64,000 nt of DNA from an uncultured Bacteroides sp. (GCF_963677685.1 NZ_OY782186.1:1302001-1366000), one strand, 5' to 3'; positions 27,822 to 36,466 are shown, counted from the stretch's first letter. The notes: generated by a model not told the origin, from the sequence alone. Numbers and translations are program-made.

Positions 27822-27848
27822 AACATTCTTTGACTCCAACTTATTTTG

Positions 27849-29843
27849 CTATTCTTTAACACAACGGACAGCATAAAGATAACTTTGATCAATTGAAGCT
27901 CCTGGACCACCGGCACCTTCCGTAAACGCAAAGTAATAGCCATCATGACCTTTAGGAGTGGCAATCCAATAATAGCCTGCCGAACCTGTTGCAGCCAGTT
28001 TACCACTCCTCTTACGTATACCTGTACTCGGATAGAAACCAATACTATTCCCATCTTTAGTAAAAGAATAACCATAAAGTTCATATGTCCCGCCATAATT
28101 GTAAGGATCGTCGGAATAGAAAAAATCATAGTTATATATTAACAAATATCTCCAAGGAGCAAATGTAAAATTACCGCTAAAATAAGAAGGAGGAACACGC
28201 CACCCTTGAGGACAAGGATCATAGACCGTTTTCTTACCTTCCTGAGTATTCCATAAATATATATTACTAGTATCCAACCAAGTATCCACTTGATTAATAG
28301 AAGTGATCGGATGGCGAATAGATTGTGTAATACCCGGCGTGGTGGAAGCCTGAACACTTGTAACTTCTCCATAAAGAGTCGGTTCCGTCTCTGTCCAATC
28401 GCTACTATTTGGGAAAGGGTCTTTACGCCCCCATTGATATAATAATCCAACGGTTCCTATATCTCCTTTTACAATAGAAGTAGCCCCCAGATTCCTATCC
28501 ATGAACACATAATCACGAAATCCATTCGTTATCAAATTTGTAGCTCCTGTATTCGGATCATAATTCGTCACCCAAATATGCCAGGACCACAGTATAGAAT
28601 CTGAACTATTTTTGATAGCAATAACAGCGTTACCGCCACTATCCCCGGCAGGGCTATTAGCAGTCACTGTAAAATAACCGGCCGGTCCTGTGCCGGTACT
28701 GTTGCTAAGAGTGACTAATCCGGAAACACTCTCCCACAACACACTGGTCTTCCAATTCGTGGTAGAAGAGATCTGTGTATAGGTGCCATTAGCGCTTAAT
28801 GTAGCATCATCTATCGCAAGGGTACTTTCATTTGCCCGAGATACAGGAATATTAACCGAACTTCCGGAAGGAAGCATATAGCAATTAGAAGTTGGCAGAC
28901 CTAATTCTGTATTCAGACTGACAGGATTATTCCAAGTACCCTGCGAAACTAAATTTAAAACAATCTGATCTCCATATAATTTCAACAAAAAGGTATACTC
29001 TTTTCCTTTTTCAAATGCAATATTTGGAAAAGTAGTTGTCATTGTACGGGCAAGAGAATGACCATTGAAACGGGCTGTTAGCGTTAATTGGAGTGAGCCA
29101 GCACTCTTGGGCAATACAATTGCAGAAGTCGATGCTTTCCATGCGTCAATAGCGTCCGCAGTAAAATCCGAAGCAGTAAAAGTTCGTATTCCATTTTTAT
29201 CTGTACTAATAGGCAGATCTGAAGCTATAGAAGTCTCCGATGTTGGGCTAGTAGACAAGTTTTCCAGTTTCAATTCATCGATAATCACACTCTTAACAGA
29301 AGTGGCTCCTCGGTCTATATTAAAAGTCAATTTAACACATTTCCTCTCCAATTGAGTAAGTGCCACTGTTTGAACAGAAGAATTTCCCACAGCTACCGCT
29401 CCGGTTAAAGAAGTAGCATAATCAGTTCCCTCTGAAATAGTTAATGCCCCACTATTCACTTTAAGTGCGGGAGTGATTGCATAAAAATCATAAGTACCCA
29501 CAAGCAGACGCATCTCCGTACCCGCATCAGAAATCTTCTTTCCGTCATCATCAGTTACGCAAGCGCTTAATATCCCATCAGAAGCCGCAACATAAGTATT
29601 TTCTGTCACATACACATCCGATGCGAGATCAGCTGTACTTCCAGCTCTTTTGTAGACTAATACTCGTACAGTTGCACCTTCTTGTAAAGACGTCCGAGTA
29701 TAGCCGGAAACGTTTCCCGCTATACCTGCCAAAGAAAAATGCACAGCTTCTCCACCCGTCCATCCCTTTGATTCTTCATCTGAACAAGATATTAGTGCGG
29801 CTATAACCGCAATAACAAACAAAAGATATGTTTTATGTAGCAT
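27849..29843 (-). CDS. Fimbrillin-family lipoprotein with C-terminal FISUMP-like domain
   Basis: A 664-residue protein with lipoprotein signal peptide (HKTYLLFVIAVIAALISC). The N-terminal half resembles fimbrillins (VHFSLAGIAGNVSGYTRTS, VALTQLERKCVKLTFNIDRG). The C-terminal part has the same signature blocks as its neighbour: LLYQWGRKDPFPNSSDW, KTVYDPCPQGWRVPPSYF, FYPSTGIRKRSGKLAATG and a final LYAVRCVKE. Likely a surface-exposed minor or tip fimbrial subunit. It begins 22 bases after the fimbrillin gene upstream and is followed after 27 bases by the 801-residue paralogue. The two FISUMP-like proteins may give the fimbria different binding ends. Confidence 0.78.
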   Translation of the reverse strand: MLHKTYLLFVIAVIAALISCSDEESKGWTGGEAVHFSLAGIAGNVSGYTRTSLQEGATVRVLVYKRAGSTADLASDVYVTENTYVAASDGILSACVTDDDGKKISDAGTEMRLLVGTYDFYAITPALKVNSGALTISEGTDYATSLTGAVAVGNSSVQTVALTQLERKCVKLTFNIDRGATSVKSVIIDELKLENLSTSPTSETSIASDLPISTDKNGIRTFTASDFTADAIDAWKASTSAIVLPKSAGSLQLTLTARFNGHSLARTMTTTFPNIAFEKGKEYTFLLKLYGDQIVLNLVSQGTWNNPVSLNTELGLPTSNCYMLPSGSSVNIPVSRANESTLAIDDATLSANGTYTQISSTTNWKTSVLWESVSGLVTLSNSTGTGPAGYFTVTANSPAGDSGGNAVIAIKNSSDSILWSWHIWVTNYDPNTGATNLITNGFRDYVFMDRNLGATSIVKGDIGTVGLLYQWGRKDPFPNSSDWTETEPTLYGEVTSVQASTTPGITQSIRHPITSINQVDTWLDTSNIYLWNTQEGKKTVYDPCPQGWRVPPSYFSGNFTFAPWRYLLIYNYDFFYSDDPYNYGGTYELYGYSFTKDGNSIGFYPSTGIRKRSGKLAATGSAGYYWIATPKGHDGYYFAFTEGAGGPGASIDQSYLYAVRCVKE

Positions 29844-29865
29844 TCTTACGAGTATCTATTCTATA

Positions 29866-30843
29866 TTAATTTACATCTCCAGTAATAGGAGTAGTATCAG
29901 TATCCCAAGCACCAATAGCCACTGTTGGTGAAACAGTAGTAGTCTTAAAGATTAAAGTAACAACATATACCTGACTGCGAGCATAAGTTTGAGCCGTTAA
30001 AGGTACTTCTACGGTCTGTCCGAACTCTGTAGTAACTTCAAGGGTCATTACAGAACTAGTAGTGATAGGAGCTATCATGGCATATCCACAATCAATAGCT
30101 GATTCAGATGAGGTCGGTAAGGCTGTGGCAGTGGCAAAAGTATTGGATAAAGAGGTATCTTGTGTACCTGAGAAAACAATTTCCGAACTTTGTGTTCCAG
30201 GTAATGTCACTTTACAAGTCGTTGATTGGTTTTTAATCTTCACAGCTGCGGTAAGTTTACCCCATTTATCCACTGCTGCTGCATCAAAAGCATAAGCCTT
30301 AACCTGAATCTGTGTCAATAGATGAGAAAGATTAATAGAATTAATCGTGGAGCTTTTCTTTCCTGCCACCTCAGCACTGAGCATCACGTCGGTCTGTCCA
30401 TCACTGATAGAAAATGTAACATTGGCAGCATTAGTCCCATCTCCCGCAGCAAAAGTTCCCCTGGGATACCAAGCTATCAACTTAGTATTATATCCATTGG
30501 TTAAATAGTATAGGCTCTTATTCGCATCATCATTTGTATTACGAAAGTTGACAGCATTACCGGTCTTATTAATTCTTGCATTATGCACAGAAGTAGCTAA
30601 TAATGCTTTGTAATCCGGATAAGTAGTTGGTGCACTAGTAGCATCGATACGAGCTATACTGATAGGTAAATCATCGCCTAATGTATTGCTGATTGGCCCA
30701 TCTGAACGAGTTACTGTTTCTATACCACTATTGAGTTTAATTTCCACCGGATCGGTTGTATTTGTCCCGCTTTGCGGTTCATTGTCCGAAGAGCAAGCTG
30801 CCAAGAGCAGTAAGGACAATGAGAATAAAGTCACTTTTTTCAT
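29866..30843 (-). CDS. Fimbrillin-family lipoprotein
   Basis: A 325-residue protein with lipoprotein signal peptide (MKKVTLFSLSLLLLAAC; SSDNEP follows). The body shows the fimbrillin-like pattern: VEIKLNSGIETVTRS, LPISIARIDATSAPTTY, KLIAWYPRGTF, QTDVMLSAEVAG, SINLSHLLTQIQVKAYAF and a C-terminal VYVVTLIFKTTTVSPTVAIG followed by AWDT. These features match the fimbrillin-like lipoproteins found with Mfa-type pili, which polymerise after Arg-gingipain-like or other protease cleavage in relatives. Cleavage here is not demonstrable. It lies between the Mfa2-like anchor gene and the FISUMP-like genes, the usual position of an accessory subunit. Confidence 0.75.
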   Translation of the reverse strand: MKKVTLFSLSLLLLAACSSDNEPQSGTNTTDPVEIKLNSGIETVTRSDGPISNTLGDDLPISIARIDATSAPTTYPDYKALLATSVHNARINKTGNAVNFRNTNDDANKSLYYLTNGYNTKLIAWYPRGTFAAGDGTNAANVTFSISDGQTDVMLSAEVAGKKSSTINSINLSHLLTQIQVKAYAFDAAAVDKWGKLTAAVKIKNQSTTCKVTLPGTQSSEIVFSGTQDTSLSNTFATATALPTSSESAIDCGYAMIAPITTSSVMTLEVTTEFGQTVEVPLTAQTYARSQVYVVTLIFKTTTVSPTVAIGAWDTDTTPITGDVN

Positions 30844-30889
30844 GTTATCGTTCTTTTAAATTTATTGTTTCTATATACTTTCTGTTCTT

Positions 30890-31819
30890 TTACATTTGCG
30901 TATCCTGACCAACCTGATCCCAATCGGATATTTTAACCGAGACTTTGACTCTCGCATGACTAAAGTCGATGTTCACATCAATCTGTTTTCCTGCCGGAGC
31001 CTGCAAGGGGTCCCCCTGATCATCAGTGGAAGTGGTAAAAATCTTCTCTTCTCCCTTATACAGGTCGATAGACAAAGCAGCGTTCGATTCGGTGGGAAAG
31101 ACTCTGAAAGCAGGAGCATAAAGGTCTCCCAGAGAAGAGGTTTGAATATCCGGTTCATAACCCGCATCCCCTCCGGTGGGGTTACCTAGAAAATTAAGGG
31201 CATTGCCCGCTCCGCGAACCACAATCCGATAAGCTTCTCCCTGCTGAGCCTGACCGAAATAGTCGCTCAAAGAATAGGTCTTGATGCTTACAGCTGCCGA
31301 CATGCGTTCCAACACCAGCGTAGCAGTACTCTCGTTCATCCCCCTGGTGGTAGCATCCTCGTTTCCGGAGAACTCTACACGACTGTAAAATAGATCCGTA
31401 GAGGGCAGGTTGTTACCGTTCACCCGTTGAAGTAACTGTACCCGGGCATCTTTAAGAGAGGTGCCCACAGTGAGTCCGGAGAGCTGCAAACTGTCCATTT
31501 TGAGATTCCCCCAGGCTACCAGGGTCACACTCTTTCCATACTCCTCACCCAAAAGAAAATCGGTGGAAGTGCCCTCAGGAATGATTCGCACAAAACCCTT
31601 TTGATCGAACAGGTAAAGCTTTACCGAAGTTACTGTTCCCGAAGTGGTGATGTCATTGCCTTCCGTATCCACCACCTTGACCGAGAGGCTGTATTGCACA
31701 CAACCGTTTACATCCTCTCGCACACACCCGCTTGGAAGCAGAGCAATGCAGATAAGACAGGCTAAAAGCACAATCCCTTCTGGCAAAATAGAGTTTATAT
31801 GTATTGGTTTGGTTTTCAA
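30890..31819 (-). CDS. FimB/Mfa2-type fimbrial anchor lipoprotein
   Basis: The 309-residue protein carries the family hallmark after its lipobox: LLPSGCVREDVNGCVQYSLS, followed by VKLYLFDQKGFVRI and VTLVAWGNLKMDS. FimB/Mfa2 proteins anchor the fimbrial shaft to the outer membrane and limit its length. The middle has ATLVLERMSAAVSIKTYSL, the end ARVKVSVKISDWDQ. It sits between two fimbrillin genes (47 and 35 bases apart), the expected order for an Mfa-like operon. Base composition in this gene is much higher in G+C than in neighbouring housekeeping genes. Confidence 0.86.
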   Translation of the reverse strand: MKTKPIHINSILPEGIVLLACLICIALLPSGCVREDVNGCVQYSLSVKVVDTEGNDITTSGTVTSVKLYLFDQKGFVRIIPEGTSTDFLLGEEYGKSVTLVAWGNLKMDSLQLSGLTVGTSLKDARVQLLQRVNGNNLPSTDLFYSRVEFSGNEDATTRGMNESTATLVLERMSAAVSIKTYSLSDYFGQAQQGEAYRIVVRGAGNALNFLGNPTGGDAGYEPDIQTSSLGDLYAPAFRVFPTESNAALSIDLYKGEEKIFTTSTDDQGDPLQAPAGKQIDVNIDFSHARVKVSVKISDWDQVGQDTQM

Positions 31820-31853
31820 CCTTTGTTTTTTGTTATCAGATTATTCTTCCTAA

Positions 31854-33083
31854 TTAATAGATTATCACATCCTGCAGGAAAGTGAGTTCCCATTCATCCA
31901 CGCTCACAGAAAGCTGCATGCTTACCGGCTCAATATCCTCATCGGGAGAATCGGCACCGATACCTTTGATCGTAGCGGTGATGGCATAATCCCTGTTGCG
32001 GGCAATGGTGGAAGTACCTCCTCCTGTGCCTTCGATATTCGTACCCGTTTGTGCCTTATTTACAACAATGGGATAATAAACCCGCTTTTCGCTGTAAGTC
32101 GTCCCGCTGCCGTCCGTATCAAAAAGTCCCGAGATTACCAGTTTTGTAGGGTTGGTAGTGCTGTTGTTGGCAAAGGTATAGAACCAGTGAGGAGTAGTGA
32201 CCGAAGCCGAAGGTGTGGAAAGCTCATCAAGCAGATAATCTGTGCCGGTCGTCCATGTTCCTGCGCTCACTGTTCCGCCATTAAGCCATGCAGGAGAGGT
32301 TGGCATGGTAGTAGTAGCATCTCCTGTAGCCACTTTAGAAACACCGGAAGCATTATATAGGAATATCTTGTCGGTCTTGAAAGTGGCATTGTTATATTGA
32401 CCACCTGCATCGAAAGCGGTTTTGATGTTTGATACTGAGACCCGCGCTACTAAGCGGCTCAGGGTGACTGAAGCGTTGGTGGTGATTCCCGGTTGTAAAA
32501 CCACTCCAGTGGTTTGTCCCGACATGGGCAGGTTATCCGAGCTCTGTACTCCACTCAGGGCTGTTACTCCCAAAGATACCGTCCGGGCAAGAAAAGCCTC
32601 TTTGGTGGCTGCTCCAGCAAAAGTACCTGAGGGAGCATTGGCTACCACAACAACATCACACGTGCCTTCAGTGCAATTAATAGTCGAGATTGTGCTGCCG
32701 GAAATGCTAGGTTCGGCAATGGTATTCACACTACCGTCAGCATTGAAAACCCCTACGGCAAGTGTCTTTATATTATCCTCCGCCGTAGGTAAAGTGCTAC
32801 CCGAAGCTCTTGTTTGTGCAGACACACCTGCAGTTTTTGCTTCTGAACTGCCTTCGAGGGTTAATTTCAAAGAGGCTGTCTTATCAGTTACAGTGCCAAG
32901 TTCACTTTTATCTGACGAACAAGACCAAAGCAATGAACAGAGAGTAAGCACAAATAAGAACGGTAGAGTCTGAAAATATCTGTTTCTTCTTTTCTGAATA
33001 AAAGACGAAGATTTTAGTTGCTGCTTCTCTCTCATCTCTGGCATAGTACTTGCTTTCCTGTTTGTTATATCATTTGTTTTCAT
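31854..33083 (-). CDS. Major fimbrillin (Mfa1/FimA-like) lipoprotein
   Basis: The 409-residue protein has an unusually long positively charged leader before its hydrophobic signal (QTLPFLFVLTLCSLLWSC; SSDKSE follows), so the true start could be Met14 (about 33044) rather than the ATG at 33083. The mature part is Ser/Thr/Ala rich with fimbrillin features: LKLTLEGSSEAKTAGVSAQT, IKTLAVGVFNADGSVN, CDVVVVANAPSGTFAG, LSRLVARVSVSNIKTAF and a terminal MQLSVSVDEWEL. This is the pattern of a shaft subunit of type V pili, with a long propeptide-like N-terminus. It follows DUF3868 and precedes the anchor gene. Confidence 0.78.
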   Translation of the reverse strand: MKTNDITNRKASTMPEMREKQQLKSSSFIQKRRNRYFQTLPFLFVLTLCSLLWSCSSDKSELGTVTDKTASLKLTLEGSSEAKTAGVSAQTRASGSTLPTAEDNIKTLAVGVFNADGSVNTIAEPSISGSTISTINCTEGTCDVVVVANAPSGTFAGAATKEAFLARTVSLGVTALSGVQSSDNLPMSGQTTGVVLQPGITTNASVTLSRLVARVSVSNIKTAFDAGGQYNNATFKTDKIFLYNASGVSKVATGDATTTMPTSPAWLNGGTVSAGTWTTGTDYLLDELSTPSASVTTPHWFYTFANNSTTNPTKLVISGLFDTDGSGTTYSEKRVYYPIVVNKAQTGTNIEGTGGGTSTIARNRDYAITATIKGIGADSPDEDIEPVSMQLSVSVDEWELTFLQDVIIY

Positions 33084-33144
33084 AAGATTCTTTTTTGTCT
33101 ATTTGTTCTTATTTTTTTTGATTTTCTATTTACTTTTTTTTCAG

Positions 33145-34629
33145 TTATTTCTTTTTCAATTCATCCAATGCCTGTTGCGCTTCTTTCACTCCTGCTGCTG
33201 CCGCCATCAGCAAATAAATCTCTGCTTTGTCACGGTTGCCTTCGAGCAGGTAAAGAATACCTAAGTTATTGTAAGCTGCAGGAAGTGTAGCATATTTATC
33301 CAGATAAGCATGAGCTTTCTTTGTATCCCGTTTGCTCAAAGCTACAGCAGCAGCGTTAATTGCCGCCTGCGGACTCTCAGGGAAGAGACGGGCGGTCAGA
33401 TCCATCGCATCGTTGTACTCCGTAGAACCTTTAGGATAGCTCATTGCAACAGCAAAGAACTCCGAGAGACTCAAAGAGTGGGAACCGGTCTCGAAGAGAC
33501 GACGACCCTGAGCTGTGTCCACTCCTTTACGGGTGTAGCTGATCGCATAACTCAGGCGTTTAACTTTGGGGAATATATTGGATTGCAAATAACGATATGG
33601 TAACCCATCGCCAAGCTCCATCAACATTCTCTCTCTGCCTTTGGTCAGCTCAACGCTGTTGATGATGTCGCTTACCGCTTCACGCAAGTTCATGTCAGAG
33701 GATTGCACCAATGAACGGATCGAATCCCAATCTTCCGCAGTCCAACTTACCTCGATGGGTGTTTTGCCTGCCACACGATTTTCACGCAAGTAATCCTTGA
33801 GTGAGAGTGCGCGCAGAGAAGCCTGCTTCTCATTTTTGTGCAAATGCCCTATTGGAGCACCATAACCTCTCAAGCTTAGTTTGGTCACGCTCACCCCGTT
33901 TTGTTGCTGCAAGCCACGAACCGCTTCACGCAAACGATAATAAATCTCATAATTCTGTTTCTCGGTAGAAAGTCGGTCCAGTTGGTTATCCCCATCAAAA
34001 GAGATCACTCCTTTAAGCATAGAGAGGGTATCGTCTTCAGCGGCAGGGGCAACGATATTCACTAGGCTTAGGTAGCGAGTATCAATGTTTTCTTTGATTT
34101 GGGAAGTACGAGCCTTAGGCAGGGTGATGGCATCGGCAATTTTATCTTCAAACTCACGAGCAGGCTTACCGTTGCAGCCGCACTCACGACTGCTCATAAG
34201 CAATACCGCATTCTTCATCCATTCCCGATAAGGAATTTGAACTTTGTAAGAGAATTGTCTGCTACTTTTTGGATCATTCTTGACCACCACGGCAGGAGCA
34301 TTCACACGGGAATTATTCTTGGAATATTTTTTCCCGGCTAAAACCTCTTGCCGGTGATACACTTTTTGCTTTTGGATGCCGTTGACAAGAATGGAAGGAA
34401 GTTCCAAAGAGTGTTCGGGGCTTTTTAACAGGGGGGTCAGGGTTAATGACTCATTGGAGGCAAGCTTCAAACCTTCGTAGTTCACATTCATACGCACATG
34501 AAGATTACCTTCTGAAACATAAACCTCTTTACCCGTAAGGGAGATCTCTCCTTTGTACACCTCCTGAGCAAAAGCCGGAACAACCATCTGTTGCGCCAAC
34601 AAAAACAATATTATAAGACTCTTTTTCAT
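33145..34629 (-). CDS. DUF3868 fimbrial-operon protein with OmpA-like segment and TPR-like tail
   Basis: The 494-residue protein has a signal peptide (KSLIILFLLAQQMVVPAFAQ), then the DUF3868 block (LTGKEVYVSEGNLHVRMNVN, LTPLLKSPEHSLELPSILVN). Residues about 240-300 resemble an OmpA C-terminal domain (LSLRGYGAPIGHLHKNEKQA, SLRALSLKDYL). The C-terminus is TPR-like (AYNNLGILYLLEGNRDKAEI). Members of the family accompany DUF3575 and fimbrillins in Bacteroidetes type V pilus operons and are likely periplasmic or outer-membrane assembly components. It is followed by the major fimbrillin after 61 bases. A 184-base, pyrimidine-rich gap lies upstream of it with no promoter I can identify. Confidence 0.8.
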   Translation of the reverse strand: MKKSLIILFLLAQQMVVPAFAQEVYKGEISLTGKEVYVSEGNLHVRMNVNYEGLKLASNESLTLTPLLKSPEHSLELPSILVNGIQKQKVYHRQEVLAGKKYSKNNSRVNAPAVVVKNDPKSSRQFSYKVQIPYREWMKNAVLLMSSRECGCNGKPAREFEDKIADAITLPKARTSQIKENIDTRYLSLVNIVAPAAEDDTLSMLKGVISFDGDNQLDRLSTEKQNYEIYYRLREAVRGLQQQNGVSVTKLSLRGYGAPIGHLHKNEKQASLRALSLKDYLRENRVAGKTPIEVSWTAEDWDSIRSLVQSSDMNLREAVSDIINSVELTKGRERMLMELGDGLPYRYLQSNIFPKVKRLSYAISYTRKGVDTAQGRRLFETGSHSLSLSEFFAVAMSYPKGSTEYNDAMDLTARLFPESPQAAINAAAVALSKRDTKKAHAYLDKYATLPAAYNNLGILYLLEGNRDKAEIYLLMAAAAGVKEAQQALDELKKK

Positions 34630-34813
34630 TATAGATTGACTATCGTTATTTCTATCTTGTTTTCTTTGTTTTTTTCTTATTCTTTTTATTATCCTATTCC
34701 CCTTTTCCTCTTTCTTTCACTCTTCTTTCTCTGCCTAAAGCCTTACTCTTTATAGTCAGGGTATTTTATATTTTAATAATCCATTTTCTTTTGGATAAAA
34801 GCTCTTACCTATT

Positions 34814-35395
34814 TTACCAAAGCATGTATACTACGGAAACGGCTGCTTTGGTAGGACCTAAATAATTCTTATGACCGCTGCTAAGCTTTTCTCCGCAATG
34901 AGCGCAACGGTAACGGTCATAACTTGCCCGAACGTATCCCAATCCAAAAGTGGCTTCCAACCCCCAACGAGGAGAGAGTATCCACTGGTAACCGTAAGAG
35001 AGACCTGCACCCATCACTGAACCTTCATAACGCCAACTCTTCGTGCCTTTATATAATCCGGCGGGAAGATCCGTATCAGCAATGTTATACTCACCCGCCA
35101 ATAAATGTATCCCCAAAAAATGCCCGCTAAAAGGATGACAAGCCCATAAACGCAACTCGGGTTGCACCAGCCAATGCTTCCAACGTTTCAGACTCTCTTT
35201 GGAACCAAAGGGGTTGTAATGCAGCGAAACATCCACACTAAAACGACCGCCCAAAGATTGCTCGAAACTCACATTGGGAGAAAAGAACGCATTTGAAAGA
35301 AGGTCGCTCTTCACAGCCAGAGATTGACTCCAAACAGTAGAAGTCAAGCCAAAAAATGAGCATAGCAGCATGAGTGTTGTTATTCGTTTGATCAT
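34814..35395 (-). CDS. DUF3575 outer-membrane protein
   Basis: The 193-residue protein has a signal peptide (MIKRITTLMLLCSFFGLTST) and a predicted outer-membrane barrel: LAVKSDLLSNAFFSPNVSFE, FSVDVSLHYNPFG, WLVQPELRLWAC, HFLGIHLLAGEY, GAGLSYGYQWILS, LEATFGLGYVRASY and ending in VSVVYMLW. This is the DUF3575 pattern. A Cys-rich loop (CAHCGEKLSSGH) is unusual for a barrel and could bind metal or form disulfides. It starts six bases after the Rrf2-like gene and so is co-transcribed with the fimbrial genes; a role in pilus biogenesis or anchoring is inferred from recurrent neighbourhood. Confidence 0.82.
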   Translation of the reverse strand: MIKRITTLMLLCSFFGLTSTVWSQSLAVKSDLLSNAFFSPNVSFEQSLGGRFSVDVSLHYNPFGSKESLKRWKHWLVQPELRLWACHPFSGHFLGIHLLAGEYNIADTDLPAGLYKGTKSWRYEGSVMGAGLSYGYQWILSPRWGLEATFGLGYVRASYDRYRCAHCGEKLSSGHKNYLGPTKAAVSVVYMLW

Positions 35396-35401
35396 AACGT
35401 A

Positions 35402-35803
35402 TTAGCGTTGTTCACTTAAAAAGACATCAGTCAGATGGATATCAGCCAGATAACGACAGGCCATCTGGTTTAATACCCCCAGACGACGACCGGCAAGACC
35501 GTAGCTCTTATAAATCTCCTCACTATCTTCTATTGACGAAAGTTCGATACCTCCACCCGTGGCAACAGCAATATCACAAAGAGAAATCTGATTAAGAGGA
35601 TAGCAAAGTTCATAAGAACTTAGCTTTATACCACATTTGCATCCCGGCTTAAGACGTATAAGCCCAAAAGAGAGGAACTTGTCCAATAGCATGCGTACCT
35701 CTGTTGAAGAAAGTCCATGCTCGCGCCTACTCTCTGATGCAGAGAGACCATAATGAATGTCTTTGAGCAAAGACACGGCTTTGATTACTTTTAAGCTTAA
35801 CAT
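35402..35803 (-). CDS. Rrf2-like transcriptional regulator, first gene of the phase-variable operon
   Basis: A 133-residue protein with a helix-turn-helix (SASESRREHGLSSTEVRMLL near residues 22-41) and a wing-like stretch, LLDKFLSFGLIRLKPGCKCG, followed by YPLNQISLCDIAVATGG. The order matches Rrf2-family repressors: HTH, wing, dimer helix with L-x-I-S-L-x-D-I. Two cysteines (CKCG) sit in the wing, whereas Fe-S Rrf2 proteins have three cysteines further on, so a cluster is not expected by that rule. It is first after the invertible promoter and would be expressed only in the ON state. It might feed back on the switch, the integrase or the pilus genes. Family call is moderate. Confidence 0.62.
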   Translation of the reverse strand: MLSLKVIKAVSLLKDIHYGLSASESRREHGLSSTEVRMLLDKFLSFGLIRLKPGCKCGIKLSSYELCYPLNQISLCDIAVATGGGIELSSIEDSEEIYKSYGLAGRRLGVLNQMACRYLADIHLTDVFLSEQR

Positions 35804-35842
35804 AATCCTATTTTTATACTTGTTTTCTGTTTGTTTTAATCC

Positions 35843-35870
35843 TTTTTCTGTTACTTCATAGGTAACGGAA
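35843..35870 (+). repeat. Left 28-bp inverted repeat of the invertible promoter (IRL)
   Basis: The 28 bases begin TTTTTCTGTTACTTC and end with GTAACGGAA. They are the exact reverse complement of 36371-36398. Beyond the 28 bases the match stops on both sides. This is a candidate recombination site of the adjacent tyrosine recombinase. Confidence 0.9.
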
Positions 35871-36370
35871 GTAGAATAAGAAACAGAGGATGAAAAAGAA
35901 ATTAAAAAGATGGGTGATAGTCAAAATATTTTCAATATTAATATTTTGCAGGATTCTGTTCTTTATAACCGAAAGAACAGATGGGACAAGTGCGCACATT
36001 TCCTATCCTGTTTAATAAATAAACAGAAAGTACATATAACGGAAAGAAATCAATGATAGATAAGACTTTCTCTACTCTGATTTTATGCTAAATGCAGACG
36101 AAAAAGCTAAAACCGAACTATTCAAATGTTTTATTTTCTTAATAATGGTGAATTCGCTTTATGAATTATTCATTGAAATGTATAAATAAATTCATCAATA
36201 AATCTATTAATGTTGTGATATAAGATAATGAACTATTTAAGAGGTCCAAAGGTATCTGAAAAATAAAAAAATAATCAAATGAATAGAATTCTTTTACGAA
36301 AACATGAAATAATCTCTTAATTTATTTGTTTGTTATATAAAATATTTCAATATTTGCCGAATAATATGAT
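35871..36370. mobile_element. 500-base invertible promoter segment (phase-variation switch)
   Basis: This AT-rich segment has no open reading frame and lies between perfect 28-bp inverted repeats, 40 bases from the fimbrial operon's first gene and 120 bases from a tyrosine recombinase gene. Inside it an exact Bacteroides promoter faces the fimbrial genes in the present orientation. A smaller inverted repeat, CAAAATATT (35922-35930) with AATATTTTG (35940-35948), lies near the left end and may bind a regulator. Inversion would turn the promoter away and silence the operon. Confidence 0.85.
36247..36279 (-). promoter_or_regulatory. Invertible fimbrial promoter, ON orientation
   Basis: Minus-strand TTTG (36279-36276), 21 bases, TACCTTTG (36254-36247): exact consensus. 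Transcription would start near 36240 and run leftward through IRL into 35803, with a leader of about 435 bases. No comparable promoter faces right within the segment. Confidence 0.75.
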
Positions 36371-36398
36371 TTCCGTTACCTATGAAGTAACAGAAAAA
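36371..36398 (-). repeat. Right 28-bp inverted repeat of the invertible promoter (IRR)
   Basis: Exact reverse complement of IRL: begins TTCCGTTACC and ends GTAACAGAAAAA. It lies 120 bases beyond the integrase stop codon. Confidence 0.9.
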
Positions 36399-36447
36399 AC
36401 GAAAACAGCTAGATTCCTTTACTACAAGCGTTTATTGTTTGTTTTTT

Positions 36448-36466
36448 AATCTTTATAAGAAAGATT
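36448..36466 (+). terminator. Short A/T-rich hairpin between switch and integrase gene
   Basis: AATCTTT and AAAGATT pair around ATAAG, followed by TTT on the plus strand. In the OFF orientation the promoter would fire to the right, and this hairpin would stop that transcript before it runs antisense through the integrase gene. The stem is only A-T rich seven pairs, so it may be weak. Confidence 0.4.

Noticed and set aside
25416..30843. Two FISUMP-like genes as a separate transposon cargo
   Set aside because: No insertion-sequence ends, target duplications or transposase were seen; spacing of 22-46 bases fits one operon.
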